A DNA stretch of 26,469 nt. It comes from Pseudopedobacter sp039918235. GTDB taxonomy: Bacteria > Bacteroidota > Bacteroidia > Sphingobacteriales > Sphingobacteriaceae. The stretch lies in assembly GCA_039918235.1 (NCBI GenBank), contig JBDSHZ010000147.1, positions 1 through 26,469 on the forward strand, written 5' to 3'. How positions within the stretch are numbered: position 1 is the stretch's first letter; each line of letters begins with the position of its first letter. The notes below the pieces were generated by a model. It saw only the letters and a list, made by a program, of their open reading frames with translations. It was not told where the DNA came from and did not search any database. Positions 14,576 to 21,891 of this stretch are shown here, piece by piece. The translations under genes and the position numbers were made by a program.

Positions 14576-14696
14576 CGTCGTCATGTTGAACGATAGTGAT
14601 AATAGCTCACAAAGAGGTTTCTCATGCTATGTGTAGACATTGCATGTGAGATTTATCTTTGATGAACTACGTTTCTCGTTCCTCGAAATGACGGCG
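14576..14696. repeat. 121-bp imperfect inverted repeat with CGTCAT/ATGACG ends
   Basis: The outer ends are CGTCGTCAT (14576-14584) and ATGACGGCG (14688-14696), complementary except for one base. The inner arms CTCACAAAGAGG...TCTCATGC and GCATGTGAGA...TCTTTGATGA pair imperfectly around a loop near 14627-14640. One RNA or single strand would fold into a single long hairpin. This is the form of a dispersed palindromic (REP/MITE-like) intergenic element; similar CGTCATTTCGA-type repeats are, to my knowledge, common in Sphingobacteriaceae and Flavobacteria genomes. Confidence 0.65.
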
Positions 14697-14710
14697 ATAA
14701 GAGGTGTTAA

Positions 14711-14802
14711 TAGGGTCTCTTAAGGCACCAGCTTCTCTATGTATTCGCTCATCTTACGTTAAAAGACGTAGGATGAGCGAAGGCGTACCGATGAGAACCC
14801 TA
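14711..14802. repeat. Hairpin element with GCTCATC core
   Basis: The core CGCTCATCTTACGT (14746-14759) pairs over 14 bp, with one T-G, with ACGTAGGATGAGCG (14766-14779) around TAAAAG. An outer clamp TAGGGT/ACCCTA (14711-14716 and 14797-14802) is followed by CTC/GAG. There is no T tract, so a terminator role is not obvious. Confidence 0.6.
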
Positions 14803-14868
14803 AGGGAAAGAGAAGACCAGAAAACACATTGGCATGAATTTTTCTTTTAAACATTAAAAACTAACATC

Positions 14869-15042
14869 ATGACATTTCAAGATAAAAAGACAACCGGAAA
14901 ATTTTGGGATAAAACCAAAGAAAAAAGAGAAGAATTACATGAAAGGGACACCCTTAAAGCCAATGACCCAGAAGTAATTGAAAAAACCGGAGAAGTGGAT
15001 TTCAAGAATGAACCCAATCCCGATGAGGAAAAGCCTGACTAA
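14869..15042 (+). CDS. Small highly charged protein (57 residues), function unknown
   Basis: This ORF begins MTFQDKKTTGKFWDKTKEKR and ends EEKPD. About half of the residues are charged; the N-terminal half is a potential amphipathic helix (KFWDKTKEKREELHERDTLK) and the C-terminal half is acidic and proline-containing (DFKNEPNPDEEKPD). There is no cysteine, signal peptide or membrane segment. The composition recalls small hydrophilic stress proteins, but I do not recognise a family. The AT-rich leader and clean ATG/TAA make it a likely gene, although it follows a repeat island and no promoter matching TAnnTTTG is evident. Confidence 0.65.
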   Translation: MTFQDKKTTGKFWDKTKEKREELHERDTLKANDPEVIEKTGEVDFKNEPNPDEEKPD

Positions 15043-15190
15043 AAACAAAAGGGGCTTGTAGCTGTAGCTTGCCGCATATCAGTTGCGGACTATAAAGCAA
15101 CACGCCCGACTACTTTTAACAAAAGAAATGCAGACCTTGCTTTTCTTAAAAATCTATTGGCTTCTAAAGAAATAGCCTTTCAATTTTTGC

Positions 15191-15198
15191 TACCTTTG
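15191..15198 (+). promoter_or_regulatory. -7 box of the ABC-F gene (TACCTTTG)
   Basis: A perfect TAnnTTTG ends 7 nt before the ATG at 15206. Transcription would start about 15203, giving a leader of only a few nucleotides. No -33 TTG is found at the standard spacing. Confidence 0.5.
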
Positions 15199-15205
15199 CG
15201 CCCAA

Positions 15206-17122
15206 ATGATTGCAATAAACGACTTAACTTTCTTAATTGGCTCTAGAGCTTTATATGAAGAAGCCAACTGGCACATTAAACCAGGAGAAAAAATTGGTTT
15301 AATTGGTGCTAACGGTACCGGAAAATCTACCCTTTTAAAAATTATTGTTGGTGAATATCAACCTTCCATGGGAACCGTTTCCATGGCTAAAGATTTAAAA
15401 ATTGGCTATTTAAACCAAGATTTATTGTCTTATGATTCTCATCACAGTATTTTACATGTGGCCATGGAAGCTTTTGAGCGCCAGAACCAACTACATGATG
15501 AAATTGAAATTTTGTTAAAGAAGATTGAAACTGACTATTCTGAAGAGATTTTAAACAAACTGAGTGATAAACAACAAGAATTTGAAGCTTTAGACGGTTA
15601 TAATATTGAATACCGGGCAAATGAAATTTTAGCGGGTTTAGGTTTTACTACCGATGATCAGCACCGCCCTTTAAATACCTTCTCCGGAGGATGGAGAATG
15701 AGGGTGATGCTGGCGAAAATTCTTTTACAAACTCCTGATATTCTATTACTGGATGAGCCTACCAACCACATGGATTTACCATCCATTAAATGGCTAGAAA
15801 CCTATTTAAATGGTTTTGATGGTGCCATTGTAATTGTATCTCACGATAGGTATTTCTTGGATAGGATTGTGAACAGAATTGTGGAATCCCGTAAAGGAAA
15901 ACTGACCATTTACTCTGGAAACTATAGTTTTTATTTAGAGGAGAAATCTTTAAGAGGCGAAATCCAAAAAGGAGAGTTTAAAAATCAACAGGCAAAAATT
16001 AAACAGGAAGAACGTTTGATTGAGCGTTTTAGAGCCAAAGCTTCTAAAGCAAAAATGGCGCAATCTAGGATGAAAGCCTTAGATAAATTGGAGCGTGTGG
16101 ACGATGTTGATGATGAAAACCCAACGGTCAACTTCCGGTTTAAGTTCTCCAAACCTTCTGGCCGCCATGTAATACGTATTGAAAACGCCTACAAAAATTA
16201 CCCTAACATTGAAATTCTTGAAAATGCAGATGGAGTAATAGAAAAGGGTGATAAAATTGCATTAATTGGTGCCAATGGAAAGGGAAAATCTACTCTGCTA
16301 AGAATAATTGCAGGTACCGAGACTTTTAAAGGCATGTGTGAAACAGGGCACAATGTAAGCACTACCTTCTTTGCGCAGCATCAGTTAGAAAGTTTGCATT
16401 TGGATAATTCCATTTTAGAGGAACTGCAGTCTTTTGCACCAAAACATTCTGACACAGAATTAAGGTCTATTTTAGGCTGTTTCTTATTTACTGGAGATGA
16501 TGTATTCAAAAAAATACGGGTATTATCAGGAGGGGAAAAATCAAGAGTGGCTTTAGCCAAATCATTAACCGCTGATTCCAATTTCTTAATTCTGGATGAG
16601 CCTACCAATCACTTGGATATTCAATCGGTTAATATCCTCATTCAAGCTTTAAAGCAATATGAAGGAACTTTCATTGCTGTTTCTCACGATAGGTATTTCT
16701 TAGATAATGTAGCCAATAAAATCTGGTTTATCGAGGATAAAGACATCAATGAATACCCTGGGACTTATCAGGAATATGAAGAATGGCAATCTAAACGCGA
16801 AAAAGCTGGAGAAACTGGAGGTATAAAGCCAGCAAAAGCGGAGAAGCCTAAAAAGGAGGAGCCAAAACCTTCAGAGATAGAGGAAAAGAAAAAGCAATTG
16901 AAAAAGCTGAACCAGCAATTACAGCTTTTGGAAGAAGATATCGCTGAAAAGGAAAAAACTGTTAAAACACTAGAAACAGAAATTGCCAAAGAAGAAATTT
17001 ACAGCAACCCATCGAAATTAAATGAGGTGAATGAGCGTTATGCTAAAGCCAAAGAAAGCTTGGGTGCAGTACAATTGCATTGGGAAGAATTGGCTGAAGA
17101 GATCATGATTTTGGAAAGTTAG
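15206..17122 (+). CDS. ABC-F family ATP-binding protein
   Basis: This 638-residue protein has two ABC ATPase domains and no membrane segments, as in ABC-F ribosome-associated factors. Domain 1 has Walker A GANGTGKST (34-42), signature FSGGWRMR (159-166) and Walker B LLLDEPTNHMD (about 180-190). The inter-domain linker (about 235-300) is rich in Lys/Arg/Glu, with RFRAKASKAKMAQSRMKAL, the P-site tRNA-interaction-motif region. Domain 2 has Walker A GANGKGKST (355-363), signature LSGGEKSR (440-447) and LILDEPTNHLD (about 461-471). The C-terminus (about 545-638) is a lysine-rich tether plus coiled coil (KKKQLKKLNQQLQLLEED), as in Uup-like members. The family acts on stalled ribosomes in an ATP-dependent way; whether this one gives drug protection cannot be judged, and an EttA/Uup-like housekeeping role is more likely. 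Confidence 0.95.
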   Translation: MIAINDLTFLIGSRALYEEANWHIKPGEKIGLIGANGTGKSTLLKIIVGEYQPSMGTVSMAKDLKIGYLNQDLLSYDSHHSILHVAMEAFERQNQLHDEIEILLKKIETDYSEEILNKLSDKQQEFEALDGYNIEYRANEILAGLGFTTDDQHRPLNTFSGGWRMRVMLAKILLQTPDILLLDEPTNHMDLPSIKWLETYLNGFDGAIVIVSHDRYFLDRIVNRIVESRKGKLTIYSGNYSFYLEEKSLRGEIQKGEFKNQQAKIKQEERLIERFRAKASKAKMAQSRMKALDKLERVDDVDDENPTVNFRFKFSKPSGRHVIRIENAYKNYPNIEILENADGVIEKGDKIALIGANGKGKSTLLRIIAGTETFKGMCETGHNVSTTFFAQHQLESLHLDNSILEELQSFAPKHSDTELRSILGCFLFTGDDVFKKIRVLSGGEKSRVALAKSLTADSNFLILDEPTNHLDIQSVNILIQALKQYEGTFIAVSHDRYFLDNVANKIWFIEDKDINEYPGTYQEYEEWQSKREKAGETGGIKPAKAEKPKKEEPKPSEIEEKKKQLKKLNQQLQLLEEDIAEKEKTVKTLETEIAKEEIYSNPSKLNEVNERYAKAKESLGAVQLHWEELAEEIMILES

Positions 17123-17125
17123 TTT

Positions 17126-17330
17126 TAAGATTAAAGAGCAAAGAATAAAGACAAAAGATTAAAGCGCTAAGATTTGAATAAAAGTGAGGACATTATAAAT
17201 ATAAGTTCAAAGAACCTGAAATCAAGCTTCGGCTTTCAGTCTTCCGTCCTCTGTCTTCGGTCTTCCATCTTCCATCTTCGGTCTCCGGTCTGTGGACTTC
17301 CGTCCTCTGTCTTCCGTCTTCTGAATTCCC
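17126..17330. repeat. Purine-rich and pyrimidine-rich simple-repeat block
   Basis: From 17126 to about 17172 the plus strand is a degenerate A/G repeat (AAGATTAAAGAGCAAAGAAT, then AAAGACAAAAGATTAAAG). From about 17226 to 17325 it is a degenerate T/C repeat of CTTCCGTC- and CTTCGGTC-like units. The two parts are roughly complementary and could fold back on each other. The block covers the region where the promoter and 5' end of the plug gene should be. Confidence 0.7.
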
Positions 17331-18643
17331 TCCTACTTTCTACTCTCTACTTTCTACTCTCCACCTCCTGCGCTGCTCAAAAAAAACCTAAAAAAGAGCG
17401 TCAGGTAAGAATTGAAGTCCCTTCTATTAAAGCGATTTATGATGATGTAAATTATATTCCTGAAATCAAAAGTGTAGAATTTTACAACGACAGAAAAGAT
17501 CAGTCATTCCCGCTATTAACTTTAGGTTCACAAGACCGATTGCTTTTAAAGTTTGACGATTTACGCAGAGGAAGCAGGAATTTATATTACCGTGTTGAAC
17601 ATTGTGATGTAGATTGGATCCCATCCCGAATCAGTACAATCGATTATCTGGAAAGCTTTAGTGAAGACCGTATCACTAATTATCGTTTTTCTTTTAACAC
17701 CTATCAAAAGTACACCCATTATGAAGTAGCATTGCCTAACTTCAATGTCATTCCAAAGATTTCCGGTAATTACCTGCTCAAAGTTTATGAAGATGGAGAT
17801 GCCACCAAATTATTATTGACCAGAAGGTTTTACATCGTTAATCCAAAGGTTTCCGTTCAGGCAGAAATCAACAGAACCAATAAAGTAAGTAATAGGGCGA
17901 GCAGTCAGAAAGTAAATTTTAGTATTTTTCACCCTACTCTCCAAATTCAGAATCCCTACCTAGATATTAGTGCAGTGGTTTTACAAAATGGGCGGACTTC
18001 CATTGCTCAAAAAACACAAAGACCGCTTTTTATCAGGAATAATCAGCTCGTTTATTCTGATGATAACAATAATGATTTTGATGGAGGGAATGAATTTAGA
18101 AGGTTTGATACCCGAAGTTTCCGATTTAAATCAGAAGGAGTTTATGCAATTGCTAAAGATTCTCTTTACAACATTACCTTATTTGCCGATGTGAGCAAAA
18201 ATACCAGTAGCTATTCCTATCAATTTGATGAAGATGGGAATTTCTTCGTCCACAATCAAGATGGTGGTTCTGATGATTATGAAGCTGATTACGGCATTAT
18301 AAATTTCGCTTTAAAAGCAACTGCACCAGATGAAAACGGTTTTGCATATGTAGTAGGGAAATTTAATGCCTATCAAAGGAATGCGCAAAATAGAATGCTT
18401 TACAATCCTTCGACTAAAATTTTCACCCTGTCTATGCCTATAAAGCAAGGTGTAACAGATTATCATTATACTTGGGCAGATGAGAACGGAAAAATCCTTG
18501 ATGACCATGCTTTCGACGGTTCATTCTTCGAGACCGAAAATGATTATCAGGTATTGATTTATTACCGTGGACCTGGTGCAAGATATGACGAACTGATTTC
18601 TTTTACCGAGCTGAATACCGCCAACCGTGTAAGAAATTATTAA
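17174..18643 (+). CDS. Type IX secretion plug-family protein (DUF5103)
   Basis: The protein has up to 489 residues; the mature part starts near residue 69. From about residue 83 on it matches DUF5103: SIKAIYDDVNYIPEIKSVEFY, SQDRLLLKFDDL, YYRVEHCDVDWIPSRISTIDYLE, NYRFSFNTYQKYTHYEVALPN, ISGNYLLKVYEDGD, and the C-terminal DYHYTWADENGKILDDHAFDG and YYRGPGARYDELISF. Members of this family plug the SprA translocon of the type IX secretion system from the periplasmic side when PorV and substrate are absent. The start is uncertain: TTG at 17174 is the only standard start after an in-frame stop (17168-17170), but it gives a 50-residue repeat-encoded head. A CTG at 17321 would give a compact signal peptide (NSLLLSTLYFLLSTSCAA, then Q). 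Both lie in repeat DNA. Confidence 0.85.
   Translation: MNKSEDIINISSKNLKSSFGFQSSVLCLRSSIFHLRSPVCGLPSSVFRLLNSLLLSTLYFLLSTSCAAQKKPKKERQVRIEVPSIKAIYDDVNYIPEIKSVEFYNDRKDQSFPLLTLGSQDRLLLKFDDLRRGSRNLYYRVEHCDVDWIPSRISTIDYLESFSEDRITNYRFSFNTYQKYTHYEVALPNFNVIPKISGNYLLKVYEDGDATKLLLTRRFYIVNPKVSVQAEINRTNKVSNRASSQKVNFSIFHPTLQIQNPYLDISAVVLQNGRTSIAQKTQRPLFIRNNQLVYSDDNNNDFDGGNEFRRFDTRSFRFKSEGVYAIAKDSLYNITLFADVSKNTSSYSYQFDEDGNFFVHNQDGGSDDYEADYGIINFALKATAPDENGFAYVVGKFNAYQRNAQNRMLYNPSTKIFTLSMPIKQGVTDYHYTWADENGKILDDHAFDGSFFETENDYQVLIYYRGPGARYDELISFTELNTANRVRNY
17334..17361 (+). repeat. Perfect 14-bp tandem duplication inside the signal-peptide codons
   Basis: TACTTTCTACTCTC occurs twice in direct succession (17334-17347 and 17348-17361). 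It encodes the hydrophobic core of the plug protein's signal peptide. Since 14 is not a multiple of 3, gain or loss of one unit shifts the reading frame. Confidence 0.9.
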
Positions 18644-18651
18644 TTCATTAT

Positions 18652-18659
18652 TACATTTG
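18652..18659 (+). promoter_or_regulatory. -7 box before the thioesterase gene (TACATTTG)
   Basis: A perfect TAnnTTTG lies 24 nt before the ATG at 18684. It falls in the loop of an AT-only 9-bp inverted repeat (18637-18645 with 18663-18671) that also covers the plug gene's stop codon. No -33 TTG is seen at standard spacing. Confidence 0.45.
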
Positions 18660-18683
18660 AATAATTAATAACCTCAGCTATCC

Positions 18684-19205
18684 ATGATCTCAAAAAATCC
18701 AGAAAACTCTTTAATCACCATGAATGAATTGGTGTTACCTAACGACACCAATACGCTTAACAATTTAATGGGCGGGCGGTTATTGCACTGGATGGATATA
18801 GCGGCTGCTATTTCGGCACAAAAACACTGTAACCGCATAGTAGTTACCGCTTCTGTAGATAACGTTTCTTTTCAGCATCCGATTAAATTGGGTGATGTGG
18901 TGACGATAAAAGCCAAAGTAGCCAGAGCCTTCACCACATCTGTAGAAGTACGTTTAGATGTATGGGCAGAGAATATTCCTTCGGGACACCGGGTAAAATC
19001 TAATGAAGCCTATTATACATTTGTAGCATTAGACGAAAACGGAAAAACTGTCCCAGTTCCCGGATTAACACCAGAAACTGAAGAAGAAATAGCTTTATAT
19101 GACGGTGCTTTAAGAAGAAGGCAATTGAGATTGATATTAGGAGGTAAAATGAATCCTGATGATGCTACCGAGCTAAAAGCACTATTTACGGCAGCAAAGC
19201 AATAA
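18684..19205 (+). CDS. Acyl-CoA thioesterase, hotdog fold
   Basis: This 173-residue single-domain protein has the signature of the YciA/BACH acyl-CoA thioester hydrolases. NNLMGGRLLHWMDIAAAISAQKH lies at about 26-48, with the catalytic pair expected at Asn26/27 and Asp38. It is followed by VTASVDNVSFQHPIKLGDVV (about 54-73) and a strand FTTSVEVRLDVWAENI. The enzyme cleaves acyl-CoA to free acid and CoA in the cytosol; chain length is not predictable. The C-terminal 45 residues are charged and carry DGALRRRQLRL. The start at 18684 is 40 nt behind the plug gene; an internal ATG at 18720 is possible but would cut the first conserved strand. The functional link to the plug gene is unclear. Confidence 0.92.
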   Translation: MISKNPENSLITMNELVLPNDTNTLNNLMGGRLLHWMDIAAAISAQKHCNRIVVTASVDNVSFQHPIKLGDVVTIKAKVARAFTTSVEVRLDVWAENIPSGHRVKSNEAYYTFVALDENGKTVPVPGLTPETEEEIALYDGALRRRQLRLILGGKMNPDDATELKALFTAAKQ

Positions 19206-19543
19206 TACAGTTTGGGCATTTTAACACGCTATCCATTATTGTCAGTCGGGCACTATAATTTTTAGGTGAAATGCAAAAAAGGCTTACCTCCCATTTTTAA
19301 TGCAAAACTATTTGTTTTCAAGATTTTCCTATACTTTAATAGCAATAGTTATTTATTTGCAATCTATTTTTGTAATAAAAAAGCAAGGATTCTTCTTGGA
19401 AAGAATTGTTCTGAATTTCACCATTTATGGTGTAAGTATCAATAAAGATGGAAAAAAATCAACAACATTTGAGCATACCTAAAAGTATTCCCGCTTTAAA
19501 AAAATCTCATAGCGTCAAATCAATCATTATGTTCTTTTTTCAA
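19206..19543. other. Intergenic stretch without a convincing gene
   Basis: This interval between the thioesterase and radical SAM genes is AT-rich. It contains one 60-codon frame (19300-19482) with a single hydrophobic segment (YTLIAIVIYLQSIFVI) but no recognisable family, no promoter box near its start and a composition like the surrounding non-coding DNA. I see no RNA gene, repeat or strong hairpin. It ends at the promoter box of the next gene. Confidence 0.5.
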
Positions 19544-19551
19544 TAGCTTTG
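19544..19551 (+). promoter_or_regulatory. -7 box of the radical SAM gene (TAGCTTTG)
   Basis: A perfect TAnnTTTG ends 6 nt before the GTG at 19558, so transcription would start about 19556. The alternative TTG start at 19549 overlaps this box, which argues against it. No -33 TTG is visible at standard spacing. Confidence 0.5.
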
Positions 19552-19557
19552 TCTATT

Positions 19558-21759
19558 GTGAAAAATCTACTATTAGTTACGCCTCCTTTTACCCAACTCA
19601 ACACGCCATATCCGGCTACGGCATACCTAAAAGGATTTTTGAACACCCTAAACATCAGTTCTTTTCAGATAGATCTGGGGATAGAGGTGATTTTAACGCT
19701 TTTCGAAAAAGAAAATCTTCAGTCTCTTTTTGATTTCACTTTTGTAAATCAGAAAATCAATTCACAAAACGCTAAAAGAATTTATGCGCTTAGAGAGGAA
19801 TATATAAACACTATTGATGAGGTGATGCTATTTCTCCAAGGTAAAAACCAAACCATTGCAAGGCAAATAGCTTCTGAAAACTTACTCCCACAAGCTTCCC
19901 GATTTGAACAGCTTGATGATATGGAATGGGCTTTTGGAACGATGGGCTTACAGGATAAAGCAAAACACATTGCTACGCTTTACTTAGAAGACCTATCAGA
20001 TTATATTATAGAATGTGTAGATGAACATTTTGGCTTTAGCCGATATGCAGAAAAATTAGGTAGAAGTGCGAATGATTTTGATGAATTATATAGCCATTTA
20101 CAAAAAGAAATTACTTATATAGACCAGCTCACTTTAACTATTTTAGAACAACGGATTGAAGAAGTTCAACCCAAACTGATCTGTTTTTCTGTACCCTTTC
20201 CAGGAAATTTATATAGTGCTTTTCGTTGTGCTCAATATATAAAAAGTAAATACCCAAGCATTAAAATTGCGATGGGCGGTGGCTTTCCAAATACCGAATT
20301 AAGAAGTTTAACAGAAATAAGAGTTTTCGATTTCTTTGATTACATCACTTTAGATGATGGGGAATTACCTATTGAAATATTGATCTCCAATATTTTAAAC
20401 CCTGAACCTTCCAATCCTAACCATCAGCTTTACAAAAGAACTTTTTTAAGAGAAAATGGCGAGGTGAAATACAATAATTTCTCTTTGAGAAAAGAAAGTA
20501 AACAAGGAGAATTAGGCACACCTGATTACAGTGATCTTTTATTGGATAAGTATATTTCTGTGATAGAAATCGCAAACCCAATGCACAGTTTGTGGAGCGA
20601 CGGACGTTGGAATAAGCTCACCATGGCACATGGTTGCTATTGGGGAAAATGCACTTTCTGTGATATTTCTTTAGACTATATAAAAGTTTATGAACCCATT
20701 GCAGCCAAAATTTTGGTTGATAGAATGGAAGAAATGATTGCACAAACGGGTGAAAAAGGATTTCATTTTGTAGATGAAGCCGCACCTCCAGCATTAATGC
20801 GGGCTTTAGCTTTGGAAATAATCAGGCGAAAGCTAACGGTAACCTGGTGGACCAATATCCGTTTTGAAAAAAGTTTCAGTAAAGACCTTTGTTACCTTTT
20901 AAAAACATCTGGATGTATTGCCGTTTCCGGCGGATTAGAAGTAGCTTCTGACCGTTTATTGGCATTAATTGATAAAGGAGTTACGGTAGAACAAGTTGCA
21001 AAAGTTACCCATCATTTTACGGAAGCCGGAATTATGGTTCACGCCTATTTAATGTACGGCTATCCTACGCAAACCATTCAGGAAACAATTGACAGTTTAG
21101 AAATGGTGCGTCAACTTTTTGAATTGGGGACTATACAATCAGGTTTTTGGCATCAATTTGCTTTAACTGCTCATAGCCCTGTAGGTTTAAATCCTGAAGC
21201 ATTTGGCATTATTCCTCAACAAAAAAATATAAGTTTTGCTCATAATGATATTGAGTTTAAAGACAAAACTGGTATAGATCACCATCAATTTAGTTTCGGT
21301 TTAAAAAAGTCACTTTTCAACTATATGCATGGTGTCGGTTTTGAATTGGCGCTTCAGGATTGGTTCGATTTTAAGATCCCTAGAACAGCCATTAGAAAAG
21401 ATTTCATTCAGCAAGCTATTCAGGAAGAAATGCTTTTTAATACCAAGCCTAGCTCAAAAATAGTTTGGCTTGGCGGTAAACCAAGTACAGATTATTTCAC
21501 GAAATCTAAAAAAGGCCAAAGTTGGGAAATGGCAAAGCTTACCTTCCACGCTCAAAGAGAAAGTTTTGAAATCAATCTGGATAAAGAAAAAGGCCAATGG
21601 CTGGTAAAAGCGTTAGAAAAATTAACCGTTAAAAATGAGGATGCCCTATCCTTTGAGCAGTTAAAAACCGATTTTGAAAATCAATTTGAAAATTTTGAGC
21701 TCTTTTGGTATGCAAAACCCATCCATATTTTAAGAGATTATGGATTGTTAACCTTATAA
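19558..21759 (+). CDS. B12-binding-domain radical SAM protein
   Basis: The protein has 733 residues from GTG 19558 (MKNLLLVTPPFTQLNTPYPATAYLKGF). I prefer this start to the in-frame TTG at 19549, which lies in the promoter box; LLLVTPP is the usual opening of this class. Residues about 1-280 contain a cobalamin-binding-like Rossmann domain (ICFSVPFPGN, then IKIAMGGGFPNTELR) without an obvious DxHxxG motif, so cobalamin may bind base-on or not at all. The radical SAM core follows: GCYWGKCTFCD with Cys360, Cys365 and Cys368 (CX4CX2C), FHFVDEAAPP, WWTNIRFEK, GCIAVSGGLEVASDRLL (the GGE-like/second motif region) and VHAYLMYGYPTQT. The C-terminal about 200 residues are unassigned. The enzyme would use SAM and a [4Fe-4S] cluster for radical chemistry; the substrate is unknown. 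It stands alone. Confidence 0.88.
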   Translation: MKNLLLVTPPFTQLNTPYPATAYLKGFLNTLNISSFQIDLGIEVILTLFEKENLQSLFDFTFVNQKINSQNAKRIYALREEYINTIDEVMLFLQGKNQTIARQIASENLLPQASRFEQLDDMEWAFGTMGLQDKAKHIATLYLEDLSDYIIECVDEHFGFSRYAEKLGRSANDFDELYSHLQKEITYIDQLTLTILEQRIEEVQPKLICFSVPFPGNLYSAFRCAQYIKSKYPSIKIAMGGGFPNTELRSLTEIRVFDFFDYITLDDGELPIEILISNILNPEPSNPNHQLYKRTFLRENGEVKYNNFSLRKESKQGELGTPDYSDLLLDKYISVIEIANPMHSLWSDGRWNKLTMAHGCYWGKCTFCDISLDYIKVYEPIAAKILVDRMEEMIAQTGEKGFHFVDEAAPPALMRALALEIIRRKLTVTWWTNIRFEKSFSKDLCYLLKTSGCIAVSGGLEVASDRLLALIDKGVTVEQVAKVTHHFTEAGIMVHAYLMYGYPTQTIQETIDSLEMVRQLFELGTIQSGFWHQFALTAHSPVGLNPEAFGIIPQQKNISFAHNDIEFKDKTGIDHHQFSFGLKKSLFNYMHGVGFELALQDWFDFKIPRTAIRKDFIQQAIQEEMLFNTKPSSKIVWLGGKPSTDYFTKSKKGQSWEMAKLTFHAQRESFEINLDKEKGQWLVKALEKLTVKNEDALSFEQLKTDFENQFENFELFWYAKPIHILRDYGLLTL

Positions 21760-21790
21760 TTTTCAAACCTTTTCCTTTCTCCTCAAAAAA

Positions 21791-21810
21791 ACTGTCCGTA
21801 TCCGAACAGT
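21791..21810. promoter_or_regulatory. 20-bp near-perfect palindrome (candidate operator)
   Basis: ACTGTCCG-TATC-CGAACAGT has 8-bp arms with one mismatch. A further GTCCG half site follows at 21815-21819. It lies 32 nt past the radical SAM stop and 118 nt before the sigma-factor start. There is no T tract, so protein binding is more likely than termination. Confidence 0.45.
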
Positions 21811-21891
21811 GAACGTCCGTTATCATACGTTTTCAAACTTCATGAAATACTTATAATACTTATTATCAATAAATTACATCAAAGGCATTAG

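Larger units (their letters stand above)
14302..14868. other. Gene-free island with several repeats
   Basis: No ORF of credible length or composition is present on either strand. The first about 150 nt (14302-14449) show nothing I recognise beyond a short GGC/GCC hairpin with a T run at about 14309-14322. From 14450 on, the island is filled by an 11-bp array, a 121-bp inverted repeat and a second hairpin element, listed separately. The remaining stretch (14803-14868) is the AT-rich leader of the 57-residue gene. Confidence 0.7.

Noticed and set aside
15060..15100. Small hairpin CCGCA/TGCGG behind the 57-residue gene as terminator
   Set aside because: Only 5 bp and no T tract; not convincing.
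15387..15620. Minus-strand ORF inside the ABC-F gene
   Set aside because: It lies wholly within a well-supported coding region; no family resemblance.
19300..19482. 60-codon ORF in the gap before the radical SAM gene
   Set aside because: No family resemblance, no promoter box at its start and base composition like non-coding DNA; kept only in the gap description.
19549..19557. TTG start for the radical SAM gene
   Set aside because: It overlaps a perfect TAnnTTTG promoter box, and GTG 19558 starts the usual LLLVTPP opening.
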